Shown: positions 23,683 to 35,156 of the stretch, piece after piece | Layout: every line of letters begins with the position of its first letter | Numbering within the stretch: position 1 is the first letter of the stretch | DNA from: Hibiscus mutabilis | Lineage: Eukaryota; Streptophyta; Magnoliopsida; Malvales; Malvaceae | Assembly (NCBI GenBank): GCA_019671005.1 | Contig: CM033744.1 | Location: forward strand, 12,330,128-12,394,127 | Reading direction: 5' to 3' | DNA: 64,000 nucleotides | The notes under the pieces: generated by a model | What the model was told of the DNA's origin: nothing | The model's database searches: none | The model's input: only the letters and a program-made list of their open reading frames with translations | Program-made: the position numbers and the translations under genes

Positions 23683-24020
23683 TGGATAAAATACATCAGA
23701 GGTCACTAAATCATAAAACAATCATTTAGTCCCTAAACTTTTAAATTTTATAAAATAATTATTAAAATTTTCTAACGGTCATAAAATGGTCTTTAAATTT
23801 ATTGAATTATTACAAAATAATCATCAAATTTTATTAAAATAATAAAAATAATTATTAAATTTATAATAATTTATTACTATAACATTAAAGTGATTTGATA
23901 AAAAAAAACATTAGTGACTATTTTATAATGGTTCAATACATTTAATGACATTTTATGACGTTTGAAAAATGTATAGCCTAAATAATCATTTTGAGAATGT
24001 TTAATGACTTACTTTACCCA
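23683..24020. mobile_element. Foldback MITE of the GGTCACTAAA type, copy 2
   Basis: Left GGATAAAATACATCAGAGGTCACTAAA and right GTTTAATGACTTACTTTACCC pair inverted, and inner AAAATGGTC/GACTATTTT words also pair. Related to 8528-8835. No target duplication found. Confidence 0.45.
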
Positions 24021-24044
24021 TATTTGTTTTTGAAAAATTATAGT

Positions 24045-24250
24045 GAGAGTGACGGAGTACACGCCGCCTTAGAAAGTGGAAGCACCTTGAAATTGCCGTC
24101 GTAATCAAACCACTCAGATTCAATTATGAAGCGACACGTGTCCTCTCTAACTCCAATAATTGCACTTTGGTCACTTCTTCTCAGCCGTCCATTGCATCAT
24201 CAAAACAAATACCCTATCTTTGGCGTTGTACTTTGTTGAATAATGGTAAT
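24045..24250. other. Island of higher GC with promoter-like words, no gene
   Basis: It contains GACACGTGTCC (G-box core at about 24136), TCAGCCGTCCATTGCATC and AAATACCCTATC, words often found in plant promoters. No coding frame follows. It may be a detached promoter or chance. Confidence 0.25.
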
Positions 24251-24532
24251 GGCTTACAGTGATATATTAAAAAAAACATTAATGCTATACATAGAAAACG
24301 AGTTTTAGGGTCAAAAAAAGAAAATGAGTTTTAACCATAATGATTTTATTTAGTAAAAAAAAGCACAATAATTTTATTATATTATTAATATTAAAGGAAA
24401 GATGTTAGTTTAATATGGACCATGGGTCAATGACGAAGTCAGAATTTGAGGTTTGAGGCAAAATGTAAATGTTTAAAAATTAAATTATAAAATAATAAAT
24501 AACTCAAATTTTTTTAAAAATGTATATATAAA
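24251..24532. other. AT-rich spacer
   Basis: No feature supported. Confidence 0.3.
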
Positions 24533-24790
24533 AGGGTTTAAATTTGATACACACAAGCCTGTCTATTTTTACTATAAATCAAAATTAAACATAAAGCCTA
24601 AAAAATTAAACCTCAAGCTCTAAACTCTAAACCCTAAATTCTAAACACTAACCTTAAATTTTAAACCCTACAACCCAAACCCCTAAACTTTAAACCTTAA
24701 ACTAAACCCCTAACCTTAAAACTAAAAAGTTTGTGTAAACTAAAATTTACACAGACTATATATTGAAGTTTTTCTCTATATAAAAATAAA
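24533..24790. mobile_element. MITE with CCCTAAA-like interior, copy 2
   Basis: Ends TTTGATACACACAAGCCTG and TTTACACAGACTATATATTGAAG are imperfect inverted copies. The interior (24595-24725) is degenerate CTAAACC/CCCTAAA repeats. It shares this plan with the copies at 10105-10300 and 52385-52600. Confidence 0.5.
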
Positions 24791-25654
24791 GGTAAAAAAA
24801 ATTTGGGGTGAGAGGCAGTTGTCACTCCTATCCCCAAGTAGTTCTATTTCTGCATGGAGAGTTAGGAAGCGATTGTACTTTCTAAAAATTTCAACTTATC
24901 ATATAATTTAAATATTATTTTTTATATTTTCTATTAATTATCTATTTCGTTCTTTTAAAATTTTATAATTTCATATTCTTAAAATTATAATATAATTTCT
25001 TAAAAAGTCGCACTCCTGACATAAAACTATATGTTCGTTCATGCCTTAGCCAATATCATTGGTTAGAATAACATTTATAAAAGAATAACTAAAATTAAAA
25101 TCTTATATTTTAAAATTCATTAAAAGAATTAAATAAAAAATCTTAAAATATAATCAAATAATCTTTGTTAAGTGTTTATAAGCAAGCATTTGCCACCTAA
25201 TATAATACAAATTTATTGTAGTCTCTTTAAAAATTGTAAAATATAATTTAGTGCAAGATAAATTATACAGACTTAAAAAAGTTAGTAATTCAATTTTAGT
25301 CCCTAAACACAATTTTCTTAAACTAAATTCTAGTTCGAATGTTTAATTAGATATACTCACAAATATCTTCGTCCATTTTACAATTTAGAAGTAATTCAAT
25401 TAAAGCCCTCCAACAATTTAAATTTTAGTAATGACTGTTTTAAAGAGATTGGTTACAATAGTTAATCTACTATTCACGATAAAAATATATATAATTTTTT
25501 TAATAGAAACCGCTACTCTTATAAAAAATAGAAAATATCCAAAGTTATAATAAGAGTTTACAATTATCATAGTAAACTAAATATATAATTTGGATATTTT
25601 TTATATAATATTGATACAAGAAACTAGCCACTTTAGAACATATAAGGACCATAC
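24791..25654. other. AT-rich spacer
   Basis: No coding frame or clear repeat. A few ...TAGTCCCTAAAC words (near 25300) suggest an old MITE arm. Confidence 0.3.
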
Positions 25655-26095
25655 ATGAAAATGTTAAAAACCCAACCAAAAGACTCAAACGAAAAAAAGA
25701 TGAACAAATTTGACTGCATTGGCAATAAACAACAAAAATGGCTTAAGCTATTGAAAGATCATCTATAACCGCAAATCAAAGCCGAGCGTCGTGAGAAACT
25801 ATCCGCGGACACAAATCCGTATCCAAATTCAATTCGATGGTCCAAAGCAGGGAAGATCAACAAGATTACAAATAAGCGCCATCTTGATCAGTCATGGTGT
25901 TGTCAAATATAACCATGAGAAAACATAAAATAAAAAATCCAAACGACTGAGAAAGAAGAGAAAAAAATATGCCAAAAAACATAGATAAATGTGCCACGAC
26001 GACAGAAGAAAACGTGCCACAAAATAGAGTTGTTCTTATTAAAATTTAATAAAAATAAAGGAAAAAATAGAACCGACGGTCGGTGATCAACATCA
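25655..26095. repeat. Diverged relative of the 516-bp tandem unit
   Basis: GATGAACAAATTTG...GAGTGTGCCACGA..., CGTGCCACAAAATAGAG, TTCTTATTAAAATTTA and GTCGGTGATCAACA...GATGC occur in the same order as in 26948-27980 (CGTGCCACAAA...TTCTTATTAAAATTTAG...GTGGTCGATAACCAG...GATGCCG). It is an older copy of unknown type. Confidence 0.45.
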
Positions 26096-26134
26096 AAGTT
26101 GATGCTGCAGCCTAAACAAAATTAATAAAATTTA

Positions 26135-26283
26135 TATATTTTTTTAATAGTCTAAAGGTGATTACAAGGTAGTATCTGTTCATGCATATTCTTAACCCCT
26201 TAACAATGCACACACACCTTGCAGGCAAAGCGATTTGAACCCGTATCTCTAGGATGAATATCATTTGCTTTTCCACTGAGATC
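26135..26283 (-). mobile_element. SINE-like copy S2
   Basis: On the minus strand it reads ATCTCAGTGGAAAAGCAAAT (A-box-like), GGGTTCAAATCG (B box) and then the same body as 7757-7910 (GCATTGTTAAGGGGTTAAGAATATGCATGAAC, AATCACCTTTAGACTATT). Best-preserved of the three. Confidence 0.55.
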
Positions 26284-26321
26284 ATTTGTTGGGTTCAATT
26301 ATAAAATCTATATATTAAATA

Positions 26322-26787
26322 AGCATAAAGTCAAAAAAATACCCCCAATGTCTGACGGAATAGTCACTATTGTCCCTATTCTTTTTTTGAGGAGCAATTC
26401 AACCCTTAACTTTCATTCTAGGTCAAAATGGCCCCTTTGTAGATGAAAATTGTTAGAAAACTGACGGTAAACAATTTGAAATGACTTGACAGAATGATAA
26501 GTCAACATAGAAAATTATTTTGTATAATTTTATAAAATTATTTTTGACTAATGTAACGTTTTTTCAAGTCAACACATTTGTCTATATGATACTGCCATCT
26601 CAGCATGCACTGCCATATAGGTTTGTCACGTCATTTCAAGCCATTTACCTTCAGTTGACATACAGTTTTCAACCGCAAAGGGGCCATTTTGACCCAAATC
26701 GAACATTTAAGCTTAATTGCTCAAAAAAAGAATAGAGGCTAAAGTGACTATTCAATCTAATTTTAGGTTTTTTTTTTGCTTTATGCC
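26322..26787. mobile_element. Long foldback element, copy 3
   Basis: Begins AGCATAAAGTCAAAAAAATACCCCC and ends TTTTTTTGCTTTATGCC, with ~180-base arms matching copies 1 and 2 (GGTCAAAATGGCCCCTTTG..., ...AAAGGGGCCATTTTGACCC). Uninterrupted, so it shows what copy 2 looked like before insertion. Confidence 0.7.
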
Positions 26788-26947
26788 TATTATACAATGA
26801 TTGATAGTTAATTTAATCATTTTTAATATACTAAAGATTTTAATCATTACGATAAATGCATTTTAAATAGATTTGTTAGAATTTTATAATGGGGTTGGCA
26901 AAATCATATGGTGAAGATTTTTTTAACAATGGTATCTGATTTTATTA

Positions 26948-27980
26948 AACACTATGAAAGATATTACAAATATAATGCATCAAAAAGAGAGAGAAAATGA
27001 ATAGTCCATTAAAATCTATAGCCGAATGAGACACTTTACGGGATAGAAAAGGAGTGGTGAACGAACCAAACTATGAGGCAGATTACTCCGCTACACAGTT
27101 CTGATTACATCGACTAACAAACTATCAAACGAGTGAGAATCAATCTTTTTTAGACCACCGAAAGAATCAAATCAGAAAACTAGCACCGAGAGAATCTCTA
27201 TACGAGACTAAATGACCGCTAATGTATGTTGAAATCGTGTCAAGCGACAGATGCAACAAACCACAAAAACAATAAAAAGCGTGCCACAAAGGCAAAGGAA
27301 ATGCGTGCCACAAAAACAAAGATTCTTATTAAAATTTAGAAAAAAATATGAAAGAGCAAAAAAATAATGAGCATTGGTGGTCGATAACCAGTACTCAGAC
27401 TGATGCCGACAGCCAGTTAGAGAATCAAAATAAGAGAAAACTGCGGCGCAAAGATTTTTTTTGAACACTATGAAAGATATTACAAATATAATGCATCAAA
27501 AAGAGAGAAAAAAGGAATAGTCCACTAAAATATTTAGCCAAATGAGACGCTTTACGGGATAAAAAAAAGGAGTGGTGAACGAACCAAACTATGAAGCAGA
27601 TTACTCCTCTACACAGTTCTGATTACATCGGCTAACAAACTATCAAACGAGTGAGGATCAATCTTGTTTATGACTACCGAAAGAATCAAATCAAAAAACT
27701 AGCACCGAGAGAATCTCTATACGAGACTAAATGGTCGCTAATGTATGTTGAAATCATGTCAAACGACAGATGCAACGAACCACAAAAACCAATAAAAAGC
27801 GTGCCACAAAAGGAAAGGAAACACATGCCACAAAAGCAAAGATTCTTATTAAAATTGAGAAAACAAAAGATGATAGAGCAAAAAATATAATGAGCATTGG
27901 TGGTCGACAACCAGTACTCAGACTGATTGCCAACAGCTAGTTAAGGAATCAAAATAAGAGAAAACTGTGCACAAAGATTT
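26948..27980. repeat. Tandem direct duplication, 516-bp unit, two copies
   Basis: Copy 1 starts at 26948 and copy 2 at 27464, both with AACACTATGAAAGATATTAC. They stay closely similar (over 90% by eye) to the AAACTGNNGCGCAAAGATTTTTT end, each copy preceded by or ending in a T run. On the minus strand the T runs would be short A tails, so these could be retroposed copies, perhaps a LINE 3' end. No reverse transcriptase is present. Frames through them encode nothing recognised. Confidence 0.75.
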
Positions 27981-28045
27981 TTTTAATCTTAGATAATTAA
28001 TTATGAGAATATTGGCATTAACAAGAATCTCACGTTTGAGCCCTC

Positions 28046-28131
28046 AATCTCGTTGAGAATGACAACAATATTTATATTTACTTGCGACGTGTATACTTGC
28101 ACCGTGTGTATTGCACTTAAAGCACGCAACA
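28046..28131 (+). repeat. 5' LTR remnant of outer Athila-type element B
   Basis: TATTTACTTGCGACGTGTATACTTGCACCGTGTG...GCACGCAACA matches the last ~85 bases of the LTR ending at 53667 (TATTACTTGCGATGTGTATACTTGCATCG...CACGCAACA). The rest of this LTR is missing. Upstream sequence is the 516-bp duplication. Confidence 0.7.
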
Positions 28132-28137
28132 AGTTTT

Positions 28138-28155
28138 TGGTGCCGCTTTCGGGGA
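28138..28155 (+). promoter_or_regulatory. Primer-binding site of element B, tRNA-Asp type
   Basis: TGGTGCCGCTTTCGGGGA, six bases after the LTR end, is a decayed form of the TGGCGCCGTTGCCGGGGA site typical of Athila elements. Confidence 0.7.
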
Positions 28156-28249
28156 TTGGCAATGATGACTTCATTTTTAATTTCTTGCACTTTTATTTTA
28201 CAATGCTATTTAATTCAAAGGGTTGACCTCATCTAGTATATTTTGCACT

Positions 28250-28900
28250 TGTGCGTGACCAAAACAAGACCTACAGCACAAAATTACTTGCCTAAACCAA
28301 AAATCGAACGAGTTTTCCGTAATAGGAGACTAGATCAACAAGCTATGGGAAACCAACCAAACAATCCAGCCGGTAATTAAAATGCCGACGATAATCAGAA
28401 TGCCACGATAGGAAAAAATGCAGCTCTAGCAAAGCAACCTATTCGTGTATGGAACAGGCCCATATGAGATCATTTACTTCCAAATATTGGTGATCTCAAA
28501 CCAATCAGTGTCATTCCTGAGATCCAAGCTGCACAATTTAAGTTGAAGCCGGTTGGTTATGTTCAGCATGCTTAACTCAATTGGACACTTTGGTGGTTCA
28601 CCTCATGAAGATGCCAGACAATATTTGAGAGCTTTCTTGGAAGTTTGAGGCTCTTTTCATCAACAAGAAGTCCATGACAATGTCTTAAAGCTAAAATTGT
28701 TTCCCTATTCAAAGAGGCATAAGGCGAGAAAGTGGTTGAACGATGTACCAATAGGATCATTGAAATCGTGGGTTGATCTATGTCTTAGTTTCCTGCTAAG
28801 GTACAATTATCCTAATATGAATGCTAGACTCTGTAATGACATTACTTCTATTCGTTAAGCAGATGATGAGTCTATGTATGAAGCTTGGTATCAATACAAA
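28250..28900 (+). pseudogene. Athila-type gag, 5' part (element B)
   Basis: Frames match the gag of element A (33398-34348): FKLKPVGYVQHA-like start, then PHEDARQYLRAFLEV, LKLKLFPYSK, WLNDVPIGSLKSWVDLC, FLLRYNYPNMNARL, ADDESMYEAWYQYK. There are stops near 28574 and 28858, and frame changes. It stops at 28900 inside the codons for YQYK and resumes at 47601 with ELLRK, on the other side of LTR C. Encapsidation protein of the retroelement; non-functional. Confidence 0.8.
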
Positions 28901-31673
28901 TATAACCCCCTTAGCCCGGCCTAGGCTCCAAGCCGAACCGAGAGTGCTACATTAGGTTTACTATAGTAAACCCAAATCGAATAACTCAAATTAGGTTCAT
29001 TTTTCTTTTTATCTTATCTAGATGCAAAATTATAACCTAGGGTGTACACACCGGCAGCGGTTAAATTCTCGACCGAATCGGGCGTTAGGTTGATATCCAA
29101 TTGTGCAAATTTGCAATTTAAGGACCAAATTGTAAATTTGGAATATTATGGGGACTTACTTGCATTTAGATATACCAATCCTTATTTAGTCATATTACAT
29201 ACATACATGTTCATTTTCAGCTAAAATAGACCGTTAAAACACAATCAAACAGCTTACATGCGAAACAATGACCAAAATCAGAGAATCCAAAACCACATCA
29301 TCACATCAACTGACATAACGAACTGGGTATCGATATGCAGGATACCGTACCGATACTAGGCTTAATACCTAGGGTTATACAAGTGCCGAAACCCATGTAC
29401 AAATATGTAGGCTCAACTTTACAAGGCATGTACCGGTACACTCTCTAGTGTATCGGTACCTAGGCTAAATTGGCCAAAATCTCAAATTCCAGTAGATAAA
29501 ATTCGTATCGATACGGCTCACCTGTACCGATACACCGGCCAAATTTTCACTTAACAGACCTAACTTAGGCCTTGCATAATGATACAGAGGGTACCGTATC
29601 GATACCGAAAAACCTGTAATACCCATTTTGTCTGGTTTTAGACCTCTAAACCAACTCAAACTTGCCTCAAACAACCTAGCATGCATTATAAACACCTTTG
29701 ACCTAAAAGGCATTCATCCACAACTAAACGAACCATCAAATACGCATTTTTGGATACAAAAGTGTAAACTATAGGCATGTTCCCTAAATGTTTCAACCAA
29801 CATATTTGAAAAAGAAACAAAAATAAATCCATCAACACACATCACAAATCTGAACAGCAACCCAACAACCAACAAGATACAATCCTTGGAAGCAAGAACA
29901 ATCAAAATACAGTACCCCAAACTTGGACAACACATTGCCTTATTACCAAAGTATTAAGCTAAAATCATACTCGGTGGTAAATGATGTCTTAAGATCTCCT
30001 CGCTCCAATGCTTCCACAATCCTCAATTTTCTGCAAATAAGATTGAGAGCGTAAGCAAAAATATGCTTAGTGGTGCCACTCTAATAATAATCATCAATGC
30101 AATAAAACAATTAACAAAACCATGGCTTAATAGCAACAAGACTTGAGTGTAAAAGCCAATACACTTTACATCTTTCTTTTCAAAACATGACATGCATATC
30201 AACCATATGCAAAATATAGCTTTCCCACTTGTTTCTCATATATTGGAAAATTTAGTGACATTTAAGAAAAACATTATTCCTCATAAAACCACATCGGATA
30301 CACGGATTTCCTGGTAGACTCGCCTATACCAAACCATACCTTGACCCAGATAGGCTCACCTCTATCCTACTTCAAGGTACACCATCAACTTGGATAACCT
30401 AGTTAAACTGTATACCACAAGTGATAATCCAACATCCCGAGTAGCCTATTTAAACCGCTTTCCTCAAGTACCATGATGTGATCGACTTAACATATTATAG
30501 TGCACTTTAAACCTTATGGCATACCAACTATATCCGATACTTTCTTTTATTTGTCACATAGCCAATATACACTTTTAAACATATTTACTTACTGCTTTCC
30601 AATGCATTTAATAAAACCGATTTCATATGCAAAAGTCACATTGCCAAAGGCAACAACCACATTCCATTTAGGAAGCATTTCTCAATGCTCTTAGGCATCC
30701 ATATACTAGATAAATCATTGAAAATTTTTAAATGATGCATAAAATAGTAAGTAAATCAATCCATGCTTTTAAACCAAAACATGCCAAACAAGCTATCAAA
30801 CCGATATACTAGATAAATCATTGAGTTTTTTAAATGATGCATAAAACTTACTTTCAAATTTAGTTAAGCTTTCTAGGCTTAAATCTAAACTCCCAACTCC
30901 TTATTCAAACCTTTAAGAGTGTCCGAAACATATATACACTCACTGATGCGCAACGTTTTGCTCGTCGTTACGTTCCAAGCCTTCCAAACGAACCAATTTC
31001 CACAAAATGAGCTAGGCTTGATTCTCCCCTGTAACACAAAACTAGAGGCAAAATGCATTCTAACACAAGCCTACAATCATCCCCTGAAATCTCCACAAAT
31101 TTCACCTAAAAACCATCAAAAACACCAAAAACTACACCAATCAACAATCAAATGACCTCCAACCACAACCTAACATTTCTAGCAATTTAATACCATCAAA
31201 GATCATCCAAAAACCTACTTATAATTCCCTTCTACCTCCAACAACTAAGATTCAACCAAAACAACCCTTGAAACCACCTTAAACCACCATAGAAAATAGG
31301 TAATTAAATAGTTTCGGGATTGATTACAAAAATCTCATCTCACATTATTTTTTAACAACCAAAATATGATTTAACCCACTAGAAATCTTCATAAATTATC
31401 TCACAAATCAAGATTTTAGGCAAAATATCAAAAACACCAATTAAAATCATTTCCAAGAATTAAATAACAAAACTAAGATATTAAACCTCAATTAGAAGCC
31501 AAACACTAGGGAATATCAATAAAGAACCTTAGTTTTAAGAGACGAAAAGAAAATTACCTTTGAAGTCTTTCCACCACAATTTGACGTAAACTCTCTTTGT
31601 TGAATAAAATAGAATTCAAAGGAATCTTTTAGAAATCTTTGGCAACATTTTGCAAAGCCAAGAGGGAGTATCC
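28901..31673. repeat. Solo LTR C, left part
   Basis: It starts TATAACCCCCTTAGCCC (a decayed TGTAACACCC-type tip), and its other end is ...GGGGCATTACA at 47595. Flanks ACAAA (28896-28900) and ACAAG (47596-47600) are a 5-bp duplication with one mismatch. There is no internal domain, so this is a solo LTR of about 3.56 kb. Bases 29330-29630 repeat GTATCGATACGG/GGTACCGTACCGATAC words. It is broken at 31673 by Athila-type element A. No coding. Confidence 0.75.
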
Positions 31674-33107
31674 TGTTAACTTCTCAAAAGTACTGATTCT
31701 AATGCTTATTTCACAGTACTTTTGTTTGTCTTTAAGTAGATATGTTCGCGTTTAGTTGTTAAAATCCATACATTTGCATAAGGAGCTGGGAGTTATTTTT
31801 TTACCAGGATGAAGGGTTGTTTTGCTGGTTTTGATGCAGGACACATGCAGGCAGGCATGGTAGAGAGGCGCTGGCAAAGAACGTAGGAAAGAAAGTAAGA
31901 GAATTGTCGAGTAGCAGTTGGCATGGATGGATTAGGCAATTCCAAAGCTCGCCTGGCAAAGGATTGATGCCCGTTGATTGGTCAAGATAGCCGTTGGACC
32001 CTGTACATGTCAGCCCTAGGATTCAAATCAGGATAAGAAGATATCGCATCTTATCCCTTCGCGCGTTCAAATTTCAAACTCAAGAAGCTTATCCTAGGGT
32101 TTCCACGTAAGCCTATTTAAAGAAGCTCAAGTTATCACTTGAGGGGATCAAATCGGAGGAGGCTGCACCGTGGTGAACCTAGAGGCGATGTGGTCCGACC
32201 AACTAAGATCGAGAGCTCTAGAGCAATTGAAAGACTGCATCGACGGATCTCTTTCGTGCCTATTTCATAGTTTTAATTTTATTTGAATGGTGATGGTGAG
32301 ACACGATAATATTTTGTGGATGGACCCCTCAACCATGAACTAAGCTTTTATAGTTGGTGGGGTGATGTTTGCGATGAATGCTAAATTTATATTTGGTTTT
32401 TAATAATTTAAATTACCATGGCATTATTTTCTATCTGCTAGCACTTAATTTTCTCAAATCCTTTGCCATACGATAGTTGGCATAGTGTGCTTATTGCACC
32501 TTAATATCTTAATAGACTTAGGGGCAATGATCAGTTGTCAGATACTAAGGCGAGAAGCTTTGATAGAAGAAGTTCAAGTAGATGAACTTACTTCGGAAGT
32601 GAGTCTACCCCTTAGGAGTAAATGTTGACACTTAATCAAGTTAATTAATGAAAGGCCTCACTATAGACATATAGAGGTTTAATTATGGTTAACTTAGGGT
32701 AATGTCATCGACAGAGGCAATATTGCTTTTAATCTGTTCGGCAGAAAAAACAAGATAGAACATTATTAAAGGGTGGCATAAGTAGCGTAAAATGTAGGCA
32801 TCCCTTGCCAACGCTCATTATTCACTTGAACATTTCGTTGCCAGACTATTTTTATTTTTCACTACTTTGCTTTTGCTATCTTTCGACCAAAAATCCAATT
32901 TATTACAACACTTCATTTTTTCTTGCAAACAAGTAAACATTAAGCAAAATAAGTTTTTGGTCAATCCCTATGGATTCGATACTCAGCTTACTGTTGTATT
33001 ACTTGCTGACTGTGTATACTTGCACGCATAAGACTCACCTTAGCATTATTTTCTTGCACTTTTATACTAACTATTTAATTGTTTGCCAAGTGTTAGCAAA
33101 GTCGACA
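31674..33107 (+). repeat. 5' LTR of element A
   Basis: TGTTAACTTCTC...GTCGACA. Pairs with 45371-46806 along its length. Confidence 0.85.
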
Positions 33108-33113
33108 AGTTTT

Positions 33114-33131
33114 TGGCGCCGTTGCCAAAGA
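33114..33131 (+). promoter_or_regulatory. Primer-binding site of element A
   Basis: TGGCGCCGTTGCCAAAGA, six bases after the 5' LTR, is close to the tRNA-Asp-type site of Athila elements. Confidence 0.75.
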
Positions 33132-33203
33132 TTGCGACAGAATTTATTGTTTTGGTTTTTACTTGTTTAATTCCTTTCATTATTTATTTAGTTTAACTAG
33201 TGT

Positions 33204-34348
33204 ATGACCAGAAACCACCTTGTGGTGGAAGATTGGCAATACGACCCAGAAATTCGAAGAACCTTACGAAGGTTAAAAAGAAAAGCTCAAAAGATGGCAC
33301 ATCGTGGTAATGGAGGAGCTGATGGTAACCTAAAAAACCAGGGAAACCCACCCACCACAATGGGATCCCGGCCGCACCTGCTGCCCCAACTGTTAATGTG
33401 GAGGAGAAGAGACCTATTCGAGAACATTCGACACCGAACATAGACAATTTGATGTCAGGACTAATTGGTCTGGAGGTAAACACACCAAATTTTAAACTTA
33501 AACCAGTAATGATACAAACGCTATTGAATGTAGGAAAATTTGATGGAGCACCTACAGGAGACCCAAGGCAACTCTTAAAGAAATTCATGGAAGTTTGCCA
33601 GCTATTTCAGCAGCCTAGAGTTTCACAAGATATAGTGAAGCTAAAATTATTTACATTTTCCTTAAGAGATAGAGCAAAAATATGGCTTAGTTCTTTGCCA
33701 CATGGATCTATCACCTCATGGGGAGATCTATGTCAGAAATTCTTACTACGATTCCAATCCCCAAAGCTCACTACCAAGCTGAGAAGCGAGATCATTACAT
33801 TTAGGCAAGCTGATGACGAGACCCTATATGATGCCTGGGAAAGATTCAAGGACCTATTGAGAAGATGTCCCATGCATGGATTCCTAAACTGGACCCAGAT
33901 AGAGACTTTCTACAATAGACTCAATACTCATGCCAGAACTATTGTTGATGCGTTGGCAAATGGTTTGCTGCTGGACAAGAATTATACAGAAACAGCTGGT
34001 ATCCTTGAAAAGATCTCAACTAATGACTTTGAGTATCTTACTGCCAGACTAGGGACCAAAACTAAAACTGGAGGAAAGCTAGCACTAGATAAATTAACAT
34101 CCATTCATGCCGAGATTTCTAATCTTACCAACATAGTGAGAACCTTTCAAAAGAGTAAAGAGTCTCAAGAGATTAAGGTATTGGATCTATTCTGCACCAT
34201 ATGTGGGGAGGACCATTTCATGGAAGATTACCCTGCCAACCTAGAGTCAGTAAATTTTGTTGGCAATTTTAGTCGTAATTATAATGCACATTCCAGTACC
34301 TACAATGTAGGATGGAGGCAACACCTGAATTTAGCTTGGGGAAATTAA
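33204..34348 (+). pseudogene. Athila-type gag (element A), frameshifted
   Basis: The N-terminal part (MTRNHLVVEDWQYDPEIR) is in one frame and the body in another from about 33350 (VNVEEKRPIREH), so a small indel separates them. The body (316 codons from 33398) carries the retrotransposon gag core: FKLKPVMIQTL, LKLFTFSLRDRAKIWLSSLP, SWGDLCQKFL, TFRQADDETLYDAWERFKDLL, CPMHGFLNWTQIETFYNRL. A zinc knuckle, CTICGEDHFMEDY, has tyrosine where the last cysteine is expected. Gag forms the virus-like particle in which reverse transcription occurs. The frame closes at 34348, well before pol. Confidence 0.85.
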
Positions 34349-35156
34349 GGGGGTAATAAACACAATGTCCAACGTCAGAATATTGCCCAGCTTCAGAATA
34401 GCATTGGTCAGCAAGGATTCCATCAGAATGCTATGCCACAGAAGGTATAAGGCAATTTTTATGCAGGACAAAGAAACAACCATGGGACTTTGAAAGAATA
34501 TATGGAGAATAACGATGCAACTATTCAGAGTTTGACAACATCTATATAGAACCTAGATATTCAAATTGGACAGATTGCCAATGCACTTAGCAATCGACCC
34601 CAAGGGGTATTGCCAAGCGATACAGAAGATACTCGGCAAAGAAGTAATAAACAGTGCAAAGTTGTAACTCTTCAGAGTTGCAAACAATGCGAGGCTGAGA
34701 TACCTGTCAAGAAGTTAACTAATTACCAAGAAGAAGGACCTGCAGGTGAATCAAAAGAAGAAGAAACGAAATGAGCAGATGAAAGTGATGCCAGACCACT
34801 ATCTGATGCCAGACTTTAGTCTGATGCTAACCATCACTTGGTAAAGCTGGCAGAGTCAGCATTTGCCTATCCACCACCACCGTTCCCACAAAGATTACAA
34901 AAACATAAACAGGATCAGTGGTTTAAGCACTTTTTGGAAGTTCTTAAGCAGTTGCAGATCAACATACCATTAGTAGAAGCTCTTGTGAAAATTTACATTA
35001 AATTTATGAAGGAAATCATGTCTAAAAGAGGAGATAGGGTGACTTTGAGACTATAGCTCTTACTAAGGGATGCAGTGCAATGATACTCAATCGCTTGACA
35101 CCTAAGCTGAAGATCCAGGAAGTTTTACTATCCCGTGTACCATTGCCAACAGATTC
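34349..35156 (+). pseudogene. Gag-protease linker of element A, stop-ridden
   Basis: Short frames match the usual Athila segment between gag and protease: glutamine/asparagine-rich sequence (34350-34450), ASNALSNRPQG-like text near 34570, and FPQRLQKHKQDQWFKHFLEVLKQL at about 34890-34960. This is the conserved stretch preceding the protease. Several stops. Confidence 0.65.

Noticed and set aside
24045..24250. Promoter of an unseen gene
   Set aside because: Promoter-like words occur, but no coding frame follows on either strand within about 2 kb.
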